Shown here in pieces: positions 17,754 through 25,551 of a DNA stretch of 64,000 nt. Position 1 is the first letter of the stretch. Every line of letters begins with the position of its first letter. The notes under the pieces are model-generated. The model was not told where the DNA came from. It saw nothing but the letters and a program-made list of their open reading frames with translations, and ran no database searches. This DNA is from Rhodanobacteraceae bacterium (GTDB lineage: Bacteria; Pseudomonadota; Gammaproteobacteria; Xanthomonadales; Rhodanobacteraceae): positions 62,001 to 126,000 of the forward strand of contig SCQU01000021.1 in assembly GCA_004299555.1 (NCBI GenBank), written 5' to 3'. The position numbers were made by a program, and so were the translations under genes.

Positions 17754-18695
17754 ATGAAGACTCGCGTGCTGGGCATCACCGCTTGGGCCGGCTTGCTGGT
17801 ATTTGCCGGTGGCATCCTCCTTTCATCCACGGGCTGGGCCGACTCCGCCCCGCCGCCGCAAATACCGCGCTGTAGCCACAAGATAGGCACGGTAGCCGTG
17901 CAGGAACCGGACAACGGCAACCGCTGGTGGTCGGGCATGAACCTCGAATCGCCGGCGGCGCTGATCAAGGTCTACGTGTCCGAATCGGGCTGTTTCACGC
18001 TGGTCGACCGCGGCAAGGGCCTGCAGGCGGCCGAACAGGAACGCGCACTGGCCGGCGGCGGTGAAATGCGGGTCGGTTCGAACATCGGCAAGGGGCAGAT
18101 GAAGGCGGCCGACTATGTACTCGTGCCTGACATTGCCAACAGCAACGCCCACGCGGGCGGTACCAACATTGGCGGCATCCTGGGCGGCCTGATCGGGCAC
18201 GGCGCCGGCGCGATTCTTGGCGGCGTCAGCATTTCCAAGAAAACCGCCGACGTGGTGCTGACCCTGACCGACATCCGCTCCACCGAACAGGTCGCGCTTG
18301 AGCAGGGTCACGCGAAGAAGACCGACCTTGGCTGGGGCGGCGGCGGCGGCGCGTTCTTTGGCGGCTTTGCGGCGGGGGGCGCCAGCGGCTACGCCAACAC
18401 CGAGATCGGGCAGGTTGTCGCGCTGGCGTATCTCGACGCCTACAGCAAGATGGTCGCCGCCTTGCAGCAAGGCGCGCCCAACGCGCAGGCCGACAACGTG
18501 CAGCAGGCGGTACGTTTGACCGAGCCGACCAAGCTGTACTCGGAAGCCAACCTGCACGCGTCCGTCGTGCGCAGCCTGAAGCCCGGCATGATGCTGTATC
18601 CCACCGGCGACAAGGTCGGCGTGTGGTGGAAGGTGTCCGATGAGCTTGGCAACATGGGCTGGGTGGTATCGACCAAGCTGGAATTGGCACGCTGA
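17754..18695 (+). CDS. Exported CsgG-family protein with C-terminal SH3 domain
   Basis: The 313-residue protein begins with a signal peptide (about 1-29, ending GWADS). Residues 40-240 resemble the CsgG/HfaB fold used in outer-membrane export and LpoB-like periplasmic proteins: KIGTVAVQEP, FTLVDRGKGLQAAEQERAL, ADYVLVPDI, ADVVLTLTDIRS. Two long glycine-rich stretches (IGGILGGLIGHGAG and GGGGGAFFGGFAAGG) interrupt it. Residues about 255-312 are a bacterial SH3 domain (KLYSEANLHASVVRSLKPG...GWVVSTKLEL) that usually binds peptidoglycan. There is no lipobox cysteine, unlike true CsgG, so pore formation is doubtful. It more likely acts in the periplasm. Confidence 0.75.
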   Translation: MKTRVLGITAWAGLLVFAGGILLSSTGWADSAPPPQIPRCSHKIGTVAVQEPDNGNRWWSGMNLESPAALIKVYVSESGCFTLVDRGKGLQAAEQERALAGGGEMRVGSNIGKGQMKAADYVLVPDIANSNAHAGGTNIGGILGGLIGHGAGAILGGVSISKKTADVVLTLTDIRSTEQVALEQGHAKKTDLGWGGGGGAFFGGFAAGGASGYANTEIGQVVALAYLDAYSKMVAALQQGAPNAQADNVQQAVRLTEPTKLYSEANLHASVVRSLKPGMMLYPTGDKVGVWWKVSDELGNMGWVVSTKLELAR

Positions 18696-18711
18696 CGGCT
18701 CGCAGTGGATG

Positions 18712-18739
18712 GGGCCGTACGCGCAGGCGCGTACGGCCC
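18712..18739 (+). terminator. Strong GC hairpin after the CsgG-like gene
   Basis: GGGCCGTACGCGC (18712-18724) is perfectly complementary to GCGCGTACGGCCC (18727-18739), 16 bases after the stop codon. No T run follows, so it may end transcription with Rho or simply protect the transcript end. Confidence 0.5.
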
Positions 18740-18972
18740 GCAGCCGTGAGGCAAACGGATCCCGGGTTGAATTTTTCAACCGGATCGGCCCGCCGCGGAA
18801 GTTGCCGCGAAACGATCGAGTGGCCGCTGCATTGGCTGGATTGGCCGGTCGAGCCGGCGTGATCTCTGGCGGCTGAGCGTGGCCCGCCGGCGGGGCCTGC
18901 TGTTGACCATGGCGCCAGGCGGCCGGGTGCACTACCCGCCTCTGCGCCGCTCACGCGCTTGGCAATACACTA

Positions 18973-19005
18973 CCCGCCAGCGGAAGCCGGCCTGTTGCTG
19001 GCGGG
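18973..19005 (+). promoter_or_regulatory. Leader hairpin touching the ribosome binding site of the TPR gene
   Basis: CCCGCCAGC (18973-18981) pairs with GCTGGCGGG (18997-19005), and the right arm runs into the ribosome binding site of the GTG at 19020. The pairing could mask translation start. The rest of the 324-base interval 18696-19019 holds only the terminator hairpin and a direct repeat ACTACCCGCC. Confidence 0.35.
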
Positions 19006-19019
19006 AGTTGGGGGAACGC

Positions 19020-20864
19020 GTGACCGATCAGACCAAGACAACGGGCAAGCGCGGTTTCCTCGCCGAGCTTTCGCGGCGCCATGTCTGGCGCGCGGCGGTG
19101 CTGTACGCCGGCGCAGCGTGGGCGCTCTCGCAAGGCATCGCGCAACTGGGGCCGCTGTTCGACGCGCCGGACTGGGCAATGCGCGGGTTCGTGATTGCAT
19201 GCATCATCGGCTTTCCGTTCTGGATCGCGTTCGCCTGGTTCTACGCGTGGACACCCGAAGGCTTCAAGCGCGAAGAGGAAGTCGAACGCACGCCAGCGCT
19301 CAGCCGCGCCACCGGCCGCAAGCTGGACCTCGGAATCATCGGCGTGCTGATCGTGGCGGTCGTGCTGCTGGCTTCGGGTTACTTCGTGCACCGCAGCGTG
19401 CCCGCCGTTGCGCCGGGGGCTCTGGCTACGGCAACGCCTTTCACACCGCCCGCCGACACGCTGGTGGTGCTGCCCTTCGCCAACCTGTCGGGCGACAAGA
19501 GCCAGCAGTATTTCAGCGACGGCATCACCGAGGAACTCACCAACGCGCTCGGCCAGGCCACCGGCCTCAAGGTGATCGCGTGGGATACCGCCTCGCATTA
19601 CCGCGACAGCACGCAACCGGCCACCGCCATCGGCAAGGCGCTGGATGTCGCCAACGTCCTGACCGGCAAGATCCTGCGCCAGGGCAACGACGTGCGGGTG
19701 ATCGTGGAACTGGTGAACGCGCGCACCGGCTATCAGGTCTGGGCCGACCACTACGACGATTCACTGGCCAATGTATTCAAGGTGCAGGACCGGATTTCGG
19801 CGGCGATCGCGGGCGCGCTCAAGGTGAAGTTCGCGAGCCTTGGTGCCGCGCCGACGGTGAATCCAGAGGCGCACGACCTGGTGCTCAGGGCACGCGCATT
19901 GACGGACAAGGCTCACACCGCCGCGCTCTTCGAGCAGGCGCGCACGCTGTTCGAGCAAGCCATCGCGCTCGATCCCGGGTACGCCGATGCGCATGCCGGG
20001 CTTGCGCACGCGTGGGTCGAGCTGACCCAGTTCTCCACGCTGCCGCTGAAAGAGGCCCTGCCCAAGGTTCGTGAAGCGGCGAACAAGGCGCTGGCGCTGG
20101 ACCCGCGCAACGTGGAGGCGTTGGTGATGCTGGGCAATGCCGACGCGGCGGAAAACCGCATCACCGAAGCCAAGGCCGAGTACCAGCGCGCCCTGGCGAT
20201 CGATCCCAGCAGTGCCGTGGCGCACCTGGACTACGGCACCGTACTGCCGCTCAAGCAAGCGCTGGCGCAGGAGCAGGAAGCGGTGCAGCTCGACCCCGAA
20301 AGCGCCACCGCGCAGAACAATCTCGCGACGACTGAGCTGGACGTGGGCGATTACGCCCAGGCGCTGGCGCCGTGGCGCGCCACCCTCCGGCTCGACCCGA
20401 CCAGCGCCGATAGCGCGCTCGAGCTGGCATTGACCTATGCGCTGCTGCACCGCAACGAAGACGCGGTCAAGGCTTTCGGCCTTGCCCAGCCCGATGCGGA
20501 ACTGGGCAAGGCGCTGGTCGCCGCGGGCCGGCTGACCTATCAATCCCTGCTCGATCCCAAACTGCACGCGCAGGCGCTGGCCGCCGTGGAGGCGTTGCGC
20601 CGGCGTGCTGACCTCGACCCGTTTTCCATGGGCGACGTGCTCCAGCTCGAACTGGCGCTGGGTGGAAACAAGACCGCGCTGGAACAGTTGCCGAGGTTCT
20701 GCGCCAGCTCCCCGGTTGCCTGCAGCGACATCAGCGCCAATCCGGAGTGGCTGCCGCTGCGCGGCCAGCCGCGCTTCAAGGCGCTGGTGAAACAGTACGA
20801 CACCATCTCCCCGCCGGCGGCGGCCGCCTCCGCCGCGCCCCCTTCCGCCGCATCGTCGCCCTGA
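19020..20864 (+). CDS. Membrane-anchored TPR protein with FlgO-like domain
   Basis: The 614-residue product has three membrane helices in the first 125 residues, including GFVIACIIGFPFWIAFAWFY and LDLGIIGVLIVAVVLLASGY. A domain beginning LVVLPFANLSGDKSQQYFSDG follows; it recurs in bacterial adenylate-cyclase-like and regulatory proteins and recalls FlgO. The rest (about 300-560) is tetratricopeptide repeats, such as ALDPGYADAHAGLAHAWVE and LDPRNVEALVMLGNADA. The tail is rich in Ala, Ser and Pro. I use the GTG at 19020, which has GGGAG/GGGGGAA upstream; the longer frame from 18879 has no such site. Function is unknown; a scaffolding or sensing role is likely. Confidence 0.8.
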   Translation: MTDQTKTTGKRGFLAELSRRHVWRAAVLYAGAAWALSQGIAQLGPLFDAPDWAMRGFVIACIIGFPFWIAFAWFYAWTPEGFKREEEVERTPALSRATGRKLDLGIIGVLIVAVVLLASGYFVHRSVPAVAPGALATATPFTPPADTLVVLPFANLSGDKSQQYFSDGITEELTNALGQATGLKVIAWDTASHYRDSTQPATAIGKALDVANVLTGKILRQGNDVRVIVELVNARTGYQVWADHYDDSLANVFKVQDRISAAIAGALKVKFASLGAAPTVNPEAHDLVLRARALTDKAHTAALFEQARTLFEQAIALDPGYADAHAGLAHAWVELTQFSTLPLKEALPKVREAANKALALDPRNVEALVMLGNADAAENRITEAKAEYQRALAIDPSSAVAHLDYGTVLPLKQALAQEQEAVQLDPESATAQNNLATTELDVGDYAQALAPWRATLRLDPTSADSALELALTYALLHRNEDAVKAFGLAQPDAELGKALVAAGRLTYQSLLDPKLHAQALAAVEALRRRADLDPFSMGDVLQLELALGGNKTALEQLPRFCASSPVACSDISANPEWLPLRGQPRFKALVKQYDTISPPAAAASAAPPSAASSP

Positions 20865-21092
20865 GGCGGAGGCTCATGCGTGCACTCCCATTGCTGCGCG
20901 CCGCGACGGGCGGCCGGTTTGGCCGGCAGCGGACGCCTGACTGCATCGCGCGACCGGCTGGAGTGGGCCGGATGCGCAACCCGCCCGGAGCTGCGCCATT
21001 CGTGGTCGGTGCCGGCGATACCGGTCCAGCGACGCGTGCGGCAGCTGTCCGCCGAACGGGCGGCCGAGTGGGTTGGCGACCCTACTTCCGGA

Positions 21093-21905
21093 TCAATGCC
21101 TGGCCGGACTGAATACCGCAAAGATTCCGGCGTAGGGCTTGACCATGAATGCCGGCGCGCCGTAGTAGTCGCCGTCGACGTAGATCTGCGACAGCGTACC
21201 GTCAAGATAAAGTGCGTTGCGGCAACCGAGCTTGTCGCGGAATAGTTGCGCGAAGGTGTAAAAGTTCACGGGTGCGGTGCTGACGGCGAAGACGGCTTCG
21301 GCGGGTTTGCGAACGCACACGCCGCTGCGCCATTTTGTACTGTTGGAAGCCGCGTCAAAATGCGGGTTCAGCTTGCCCTCGATGACCAGCATCGGCCCCG
21401 ATTGCGTGGCCCAGCGGGGCGCGGTGCCGGACGCCGCAAATGCGGCGGTGGTCTGGATGCTTGCGTGGCCGCCGGCGTCGATCGCAAACACTCCGTTCGG
21501 CAGCAGCGAAAAGTTTCCGGCCGTTGGATCCCCGTGCGTGGTGTTGAGTGGCTTGATGACCTTGCCATCCTCGACGTACATGCCGAGCGGCTCGCCCCTG
21601 GCGTCGTAGATGCCTGCATTCACCGCGAACTGCAGCGTCTGCTGGCGGGCGGCACCCCATTCCTGCAGTGCGTGGATGCTGGCAAAGGGGGCTCCACTTG
21701 CCGGATTGCGCCAGTGGAGCGTCAGGTCTGCCCTGGCAAGGTCGATCACCACAACCCGATAGTGGACATTGCCAAACAGCACGTCATGGCTCGACACGCC
21801 CTGCGCGGCGCCGGTGCAGGCGACCGGCAGCAGTGCCACCAGCAGCACCGGCAGCAGCCGGGATGGTATACGCAGCCGGTGGAGGGTGACGCGCCGGGCA
21901 GTCAT
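21093..21905 (-). CDS. Exported phosphodiester glycosidase family protein
   Basis: The protein belongs to the NAGPA/phosphodiester glycosidase family (PF09992). FAVNAGIYDARGEPLGMYVEDGK at about 85-107, GVFAIDAGGHASIQTT, WATQSGPMLV and KLGCRNALYLDGTLSQ form the conserved core with the Asp/Gly-rich catalytic loops. The first 36 residues are a signal peptide (RLLPVLLVALLPVACTGAAQG). The cysteine could be lipidated but the -3 residue is Pro, so simple secretion is as likely. The ATG at 21905 is used because the longer frame starts with TTG inside the neighbour's spacer. It follows the penicillin acylase gene on the same strand. Confidence 0.85.
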   Translation of the reverse strand: MTARRVTLHRLRIPSRLLPVLLVALLPVACTGAAQGVSSHDVLFGNVHYRVVVIDLARADLTLHWRNPASGAPFASIHALQEWGAARQQTLQFAVNAGIYDARGEPLGMYVEDGKVIKPLNTTHGDPTAGNFSLLPNGVFAIDAGGHASIQTTAAFAASGTAPRWATQSGPMLVIEGKLNPHFDAASNSTKWRSGVCVRKPAEAVFAVSTAPVNFYTFAQLFRDKLGCRNALYLDGTLSQIYVDGDYYGAPAFMVKPYAGIFAVFSPARH

Positions 21906-21965
21906 GCCGTGATGGTCGCGGGACAGGGTGGCGGGATGCAAGCGTGGCCATTCCAAGGGTTCAGA

Positions 21966-24380
21966 TCACGGCCTGCCGTTACCGTGGGGTCGCGGGTCGA
22001 GCGTCAGCCGGTAACGGGCTGGGCCCGGCAACAGGGGTGTCACACGGCCATGTACCCACGCCTCGTGCCCGTTGCCAAACCACGGCGACGTCGGGTTGTC
22101 GGACTGGCCCGCCGGCATCTCGAGGATTCCCCGCGCCTCGTCACCGGGCTGTACGACCATGCGGATGGAAGCACCGAATGCCGGGTGCAATACGCGCGGC
22201 ACGTTGTCGTCGCCAGCCAGTTCATCGTGCGGCATGTTGAACCAGTCGGCCAGCCAGCGCGGCAGCGCGATGGCAAGCGGGTTGTCGATCCGGGCCGTGT
22301 TGTAGCGACCCCAGGTCTGGTCCTTGAGCGGGCCCGGCTGGGCGGCCAATTCGGTCGCAACCTCGCGCGCCGAGGCTTGCAGCAGGGCGTTCCAGTCCTG
22401 GTATTTGGGATCCAGCAGCCAGGCCGGCTTTTGCGCCACCAATTTCCAGACGGCGTATTCGCCGACGCCGGGAGATGGCCACTTGAAGTTGTGCCAGCGT
22501 GTCGCCGCGCGTGCGGTGAAGGGCGCAAGCGCATTCTCGCGGACTTTTTCACGGAACCTGCGTACCACCCGGTAGCCGACGCTGCCGGCGGCGGCGCGCG
22601 CCTGCCAGTGGGCGACGAAGGGTCGCAGTGCGACCAGCTTTGGGTCCCGCGACGCGTCCAGTACCCCCAGCAGCAGCTTCTGCCAGCGGGCGAGGAACAG
22701 GGCGCGATCGTCGAGCTGGATGTCCAGCATGTCGCGTGGGGTGAAGTGGGCGCGCGCCCGCAGGTCGTCGCGTATTTGCTGCGCGCGCGCGCCAAGGTCA
22801 TAGCCGCCGTTGCCGATGGTCTGCAGCGCGGTGCCGGTGACGATGCGCTGATTGGCGGTCCAGATGCGCGAATCGGCCGGATTTTCGATGCGGGGGTCCT
22901 GCGCGGGACTCGCATAACCCGTCCAGCCGGTGCCAGGTTGCGACCAGTCCGCGGGTATGCTGGGATCAAACCCCGTGCGCAGCGGAATCGCGCTGCTGGC
23001 GATACTCCAGCCGATGTTGCCGCGGGCGTCGGCCACCACGAGGTTCTGCGGCGGAATGCCCAGCGTGGGCGCCAACGCCAGCGCTTGCTGGACGCTGGTC
23101 GCCGTCTCGAGCTTCATCACGTTGAGGTTGACCGCACGCGGTTCCTGCGCCACCCACGCCAGCGCCAGCGGGGTGCCGTCGGGCGCCGTGGCCATGATCG
23201 GCCCCCAGATCGTGTCCGTGACCGTGATGTGGACGGCGGGGGCGCCTTTCACCTGGATGATTTCGGCATGGCGCTGCAGCGTCTGCCAGCCGGCGGGGGT
23301 CTTGTACTGTGCATGATTGCCGGGGTTTACGACCACGCGCACCCAATCCATCCAGTCGCCTTCGCTGTTGGTGAAGCCCCACGCGATGTGGCCGTTGCTG
23401 CCGATGACCATGGCGGGCGCGCCCGGCAGGGTGACGCCGTTCAAATCAATCATGCGTTGGGGGTCGGCCGGATCCGGGTACCGTAGTTGCGCGCGGTACC
23501 AGACGTTGGGCACGCGCAGCGCCAGGTGCGGATCGTTGGCGAGCAGCGCCGCACCGCCGGCCAGCGCGCCGCCGACCGCAAAGCCGTTGCTGCCGATGCC
23601 GGTGTCGGCCGCATCTGTTTTCGCCACCGCACGCGCGCCGGCAACGAGTGCCGCGGTGGCTGGTGTCGCGTGACGCAGGTCCAGCACTGATGCTGGTGGC
23701 AGGGGTACCGGCGCCGTCGGCCCGCCTTGCAGCGGCGCTTCCCAGCGTGGCGCCGGTGCCAGCAGGAAATCGGACAGGGCCTTTGGCAACACCGCGCGCA
23801 GGCGCGCGATGTTGAGTTCACGCGTATCGTTGCCGTCCTGGTTGAGGTCGAAAAACATGGTGTCCACGGTGAGGATCGAGTCGGCATCCGTCCACGGCTC
23901 GGGCGCAACGCCGAGCAGCAGGTACTCCCACGGGCGCACCGCCAGATGCCGCAGGCCCGCGTTGACGCCCGCGGTGTACGCGTCAACCATGGCGCGCTGA
24001 TACGGCGGCAATGCGGCCAGCTCGCGCACCGCCAACGCGCGCAGGCGGTGCTGGCGATGGCTTGCATCGGCCTTGATGGCCGCCTTGCCAAGCAATGCCG
24101 CCAACTCACCGGCAGCGACCCGGCGTTCGAGATCCATCTGGAAGAAACGCTCCTGCCCGTGAACGAAGCCCAGCGCGAAGGCGAGGTCGCGGCGATTGCG
24201 TGCGGTGATTGTCGGCACGCCGTTGGCGTCGCGCACGATGGTGACGGGCGCGGACAGGCCACGCGCGGCGATGCTGCCACTGGCCTGGGGGCGGCTGCCG
24301 GCGAGCAGGCGCCAACCCACCGCGGCAAGGATCGCCGCGACCACGATCAGCGCAACCAGAATCCGCTTGACCCAACGCAT
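21966..24380 (-). CDS. Penicillin acylase family N-terminal nucleophile hydrolase
   Basis: The enzyme is made as one 804-residue precursor and cuts itself at the Gly-Ser of GIGSNGFAVGG, leaving S264 as the catalytic N-terminus of the beta chain. Other family marks are an N-terminal membrane anchor (KRILVALIVVAAILAAVGWRL), GFVHGQERFFQMDLERR in the alpha chain, LLANDPHLALRVPNVWY just after the cut and GSNGHIAWGFTNSEGDW. Relatives cleave acyl side chains of beta-lactams or acyl-homoserine lactones; which applies here cannot be read from sequence. The ATG at 24380 starts directly at the anchor. The gene lies 60 bases upstream of the phosphodiester glycosidase gene, so the two may be co-transcribed. 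Confidence 0.9.
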   Translation of the reverse strand: MRWVKRILVALIVVAAILAAVGWRLLAGSRPQASGSIAARGLSAPVTIVRDANGVPTITARNRRDLAFALGFVHGQERFFQMDLERRVAAGELAALLGKAAIKADASHRQHRLRALAVRELAALPPYQRAMVDAYTAGVNAGLRHLAVRPWEYLLLGVAPEPWTDADSILTVDTMFFDLNQDGNDTRELNIARLRAVLPKALSDFLLAPAPRWEAPLQGGPTAPVPLPPASVLDLRHATPATAALVAGARAVAKTDAADTGIGSNGFAVGGALAGGAALLANDPHLALRVPNVWYRAQLRYPDPADPQRMIDLNGVTLPGAPAMVIGSNGHIAWGFTNSEGDWMDWVRVVVNPGNHAQYKTPAGWQTLQRHAEIIQVKGAPAVHITVTDTIWGPIMATAPDGTPLALAWVAQEPRAVNLNVMKLETATSVQQALALAPTLGIPPQNLVVADARGNIGWSIASSAIPLRTGFDPSIPADWSQPGTGWTGYASPAQDPRIENPADSRIWTANQRIVTGTALQTIGNGGYDLGARAQQIRDDLRARAHFTPRDMLDIQLDDRALFLARWQKLLLGVLDASRDPKLVALRPFVAHWQARAAAGSVGYRVVRRFREKVRENALAPFTARAATRWHNFKWPSPGVGEYAVWKLVAQKPAWLLDPKYQDWNALLQASAREVATELAAQPGPLKDQTWGRYNTARIDNPLAIALPRWLADWFNMPHDELAGDDNVPRVLHPAFGASIRMVVQPGDEARGILEMPAGQSDNPTSPWFGNGHEAWVHGRVTPLLPGPARYRLTLDPRPHGNGRP

Positions 24381-24449
24381 GCTGCATCCAGGGTGGTAGC
24401 CGCGCATTGTGGCGCGCGCACCCGCGGCCGCCAATGCCAAAGGTTGGCT

Positions 24450-25226
24450 TCAGGGTATCGCTGCCGTCCAGCCCGGAGTCGAAAACTTGGTTGTGGCCAG
24501 CGCCTGCGCAAGCGCCAGCTCGTGCGGGGACAGGACGTCGGCCTGCAACCCGTGCAGCTCACGGAAGGTGGCAAGCATGCGCTGGATGATCTCGGCGCGC
24601 GGAAGCCCGGTCTGGCTGCGCAGCGGGTCGACGCGTTTGGCGGCGCTTTGGGTGGCCTTGTCGGACAGTTTTTCGCGTCCGATCCTCAGCACCTGCAGCA
24701 TCCGCGTGGCGTCGATGTCGTAGGCCATGGTCACGTGGTGCAGCACCGCGCCGCGCCGGCGCGTCTGCGCTGCGCCGGCGATCTTGCCGCTGGGCGAGGC
24801 GATGTCGTTCAACGGCTGGTACCACGCGTTGATGCCAAGCGCCTTGAGGGCGTCGAGCACCCACGCATCCAGAAATGCGTAGGATTCCTGGAAGCTCATG
24901 CCGGCGACCAGCGCCTCGGGTGCGTAGATCGAGTAGGTGATGATGTTGCCGGGCTCCATGAACATGGCGCCCCCGCCGCTGATGCGGCGTACCACGTCGA
25001 TGCCGTAGCGCCTGGCCGCGTCCATGTCGACTTCATTGCGCAACGACTGGAAGCGGCCAATGACCACGGCCGAGGTTGGCCATTCCCACATCCGCAGCGT
25101 CGGCGGGCGGCGACCGGCCGCGACTTCGTCGGTCAGCACTTCGTCCAGTGCCATGTGCAGCACGGGCTGCTGCGGGCCGGCGTGGATCAGGCGCCACGCG
25201 TAATCGCGCCAGCCGGTTCGGGTCAT
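24450..25226 (-). CDS. Lipoate-protein ligase, catalytic subunit/domain
   Basis: This enzyme of the biotin/lipoate ligase fold activates lipoate and joins it to a lysine of a lipoyl domain. The 258 residues show IGRFQSLRNEVD, the signature RRISGGGAMF at 80-89 and GKIAGAAQ at 147-154 with K148, the usual catalytic lysine. HHVTMAYD follows. The C-terminal accessory domain of one-piece LplA enzymes is missing. Instead, a separate small gene encoding that domain overlaps its start by four bases (ATGA), which points to a two-protein ligase of the Thermoplasma LplA/LplB kind. Confidence 0.87.
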   Translation of the reverse strand: MTRTGWRDYAWRLIHAGPQQPVLHMALDEVLTDEVAAGRRPPTLRMWEWPTSAVVIGRFQSLRNEVDMDAARRYGIDVVRRISGGGAMFMEPGNIITYSIYAPEALVAGMSFQESYAFLDAWVLDALKALGINAWYQPLNDIASPSGKIAGAAQTRRRGAVLHHVTMAYDIDATRMLQVLRIGREKLSDKATQSAAKRVDPLRSQTGLPRAEIIQRMLATFRELHGLQADVLSPHELALAQALATTKFSTPGWTAAIP

Positions 25227-25507
25227 GCCGCATCCCCCAGCGCGCGCCGCACCGCGGTTGCAACGGCGGCGGGCGAGATGCCATACAGCACCATGCCGGC
25301 TTCCAGCCGCCGTTCGACGGCGTGTGCCAGCTGCGTGGCATCCGCGCCGGCGGGCTGGCCCTCGAGTGCGGCGTTGATCACATCCAGCGCGCTGTCGGGC
25401 TCAAGGAAAAAGTCACCGCTGATCTGGACGCGGCAGAGTCTGCCGGCGTCCACTTCCAGATCCGCGACCACCAGCTTGCCGCCGGACATCTTGTATTCAC
25501 CGTGCAT
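25223..25507 (-). CDS. Lipoate ligase accessory (C-terminal type) subunit
   Basis: The 94-residue product matches the accessory domain of lipoate ligases (PF10437). It opens MHGEYKMSGGKLVVADLEVD, continues RVQISGDFFLEPDSALDVIN and ends with the helical region YGISPAAVATAVRRAL. In the archaeal two-part enzyme this subunit is needed for lipoate adenylation. Its stop overlaps the ATG of the catalytic gene by four bases, so the two should be made together in fixed ratio. The ATG at 25507 is the family start; the longer frame to 25555 runs into parC. Confidence 0.85.
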   Translation of the reverse strand: MHGEYKMSGGKLVVADLEVDAGRLCRVQISGDFFLEPDSALDVINAALEGQPAGADATQLAHAVERRLEAGMVLYGISPAAVATAVRRALGDAA

Positions 25508-25551
25508 TTTTTCATTCTGCCTGATTGCTGCGCGTCGTGCGCAGACCTGCA

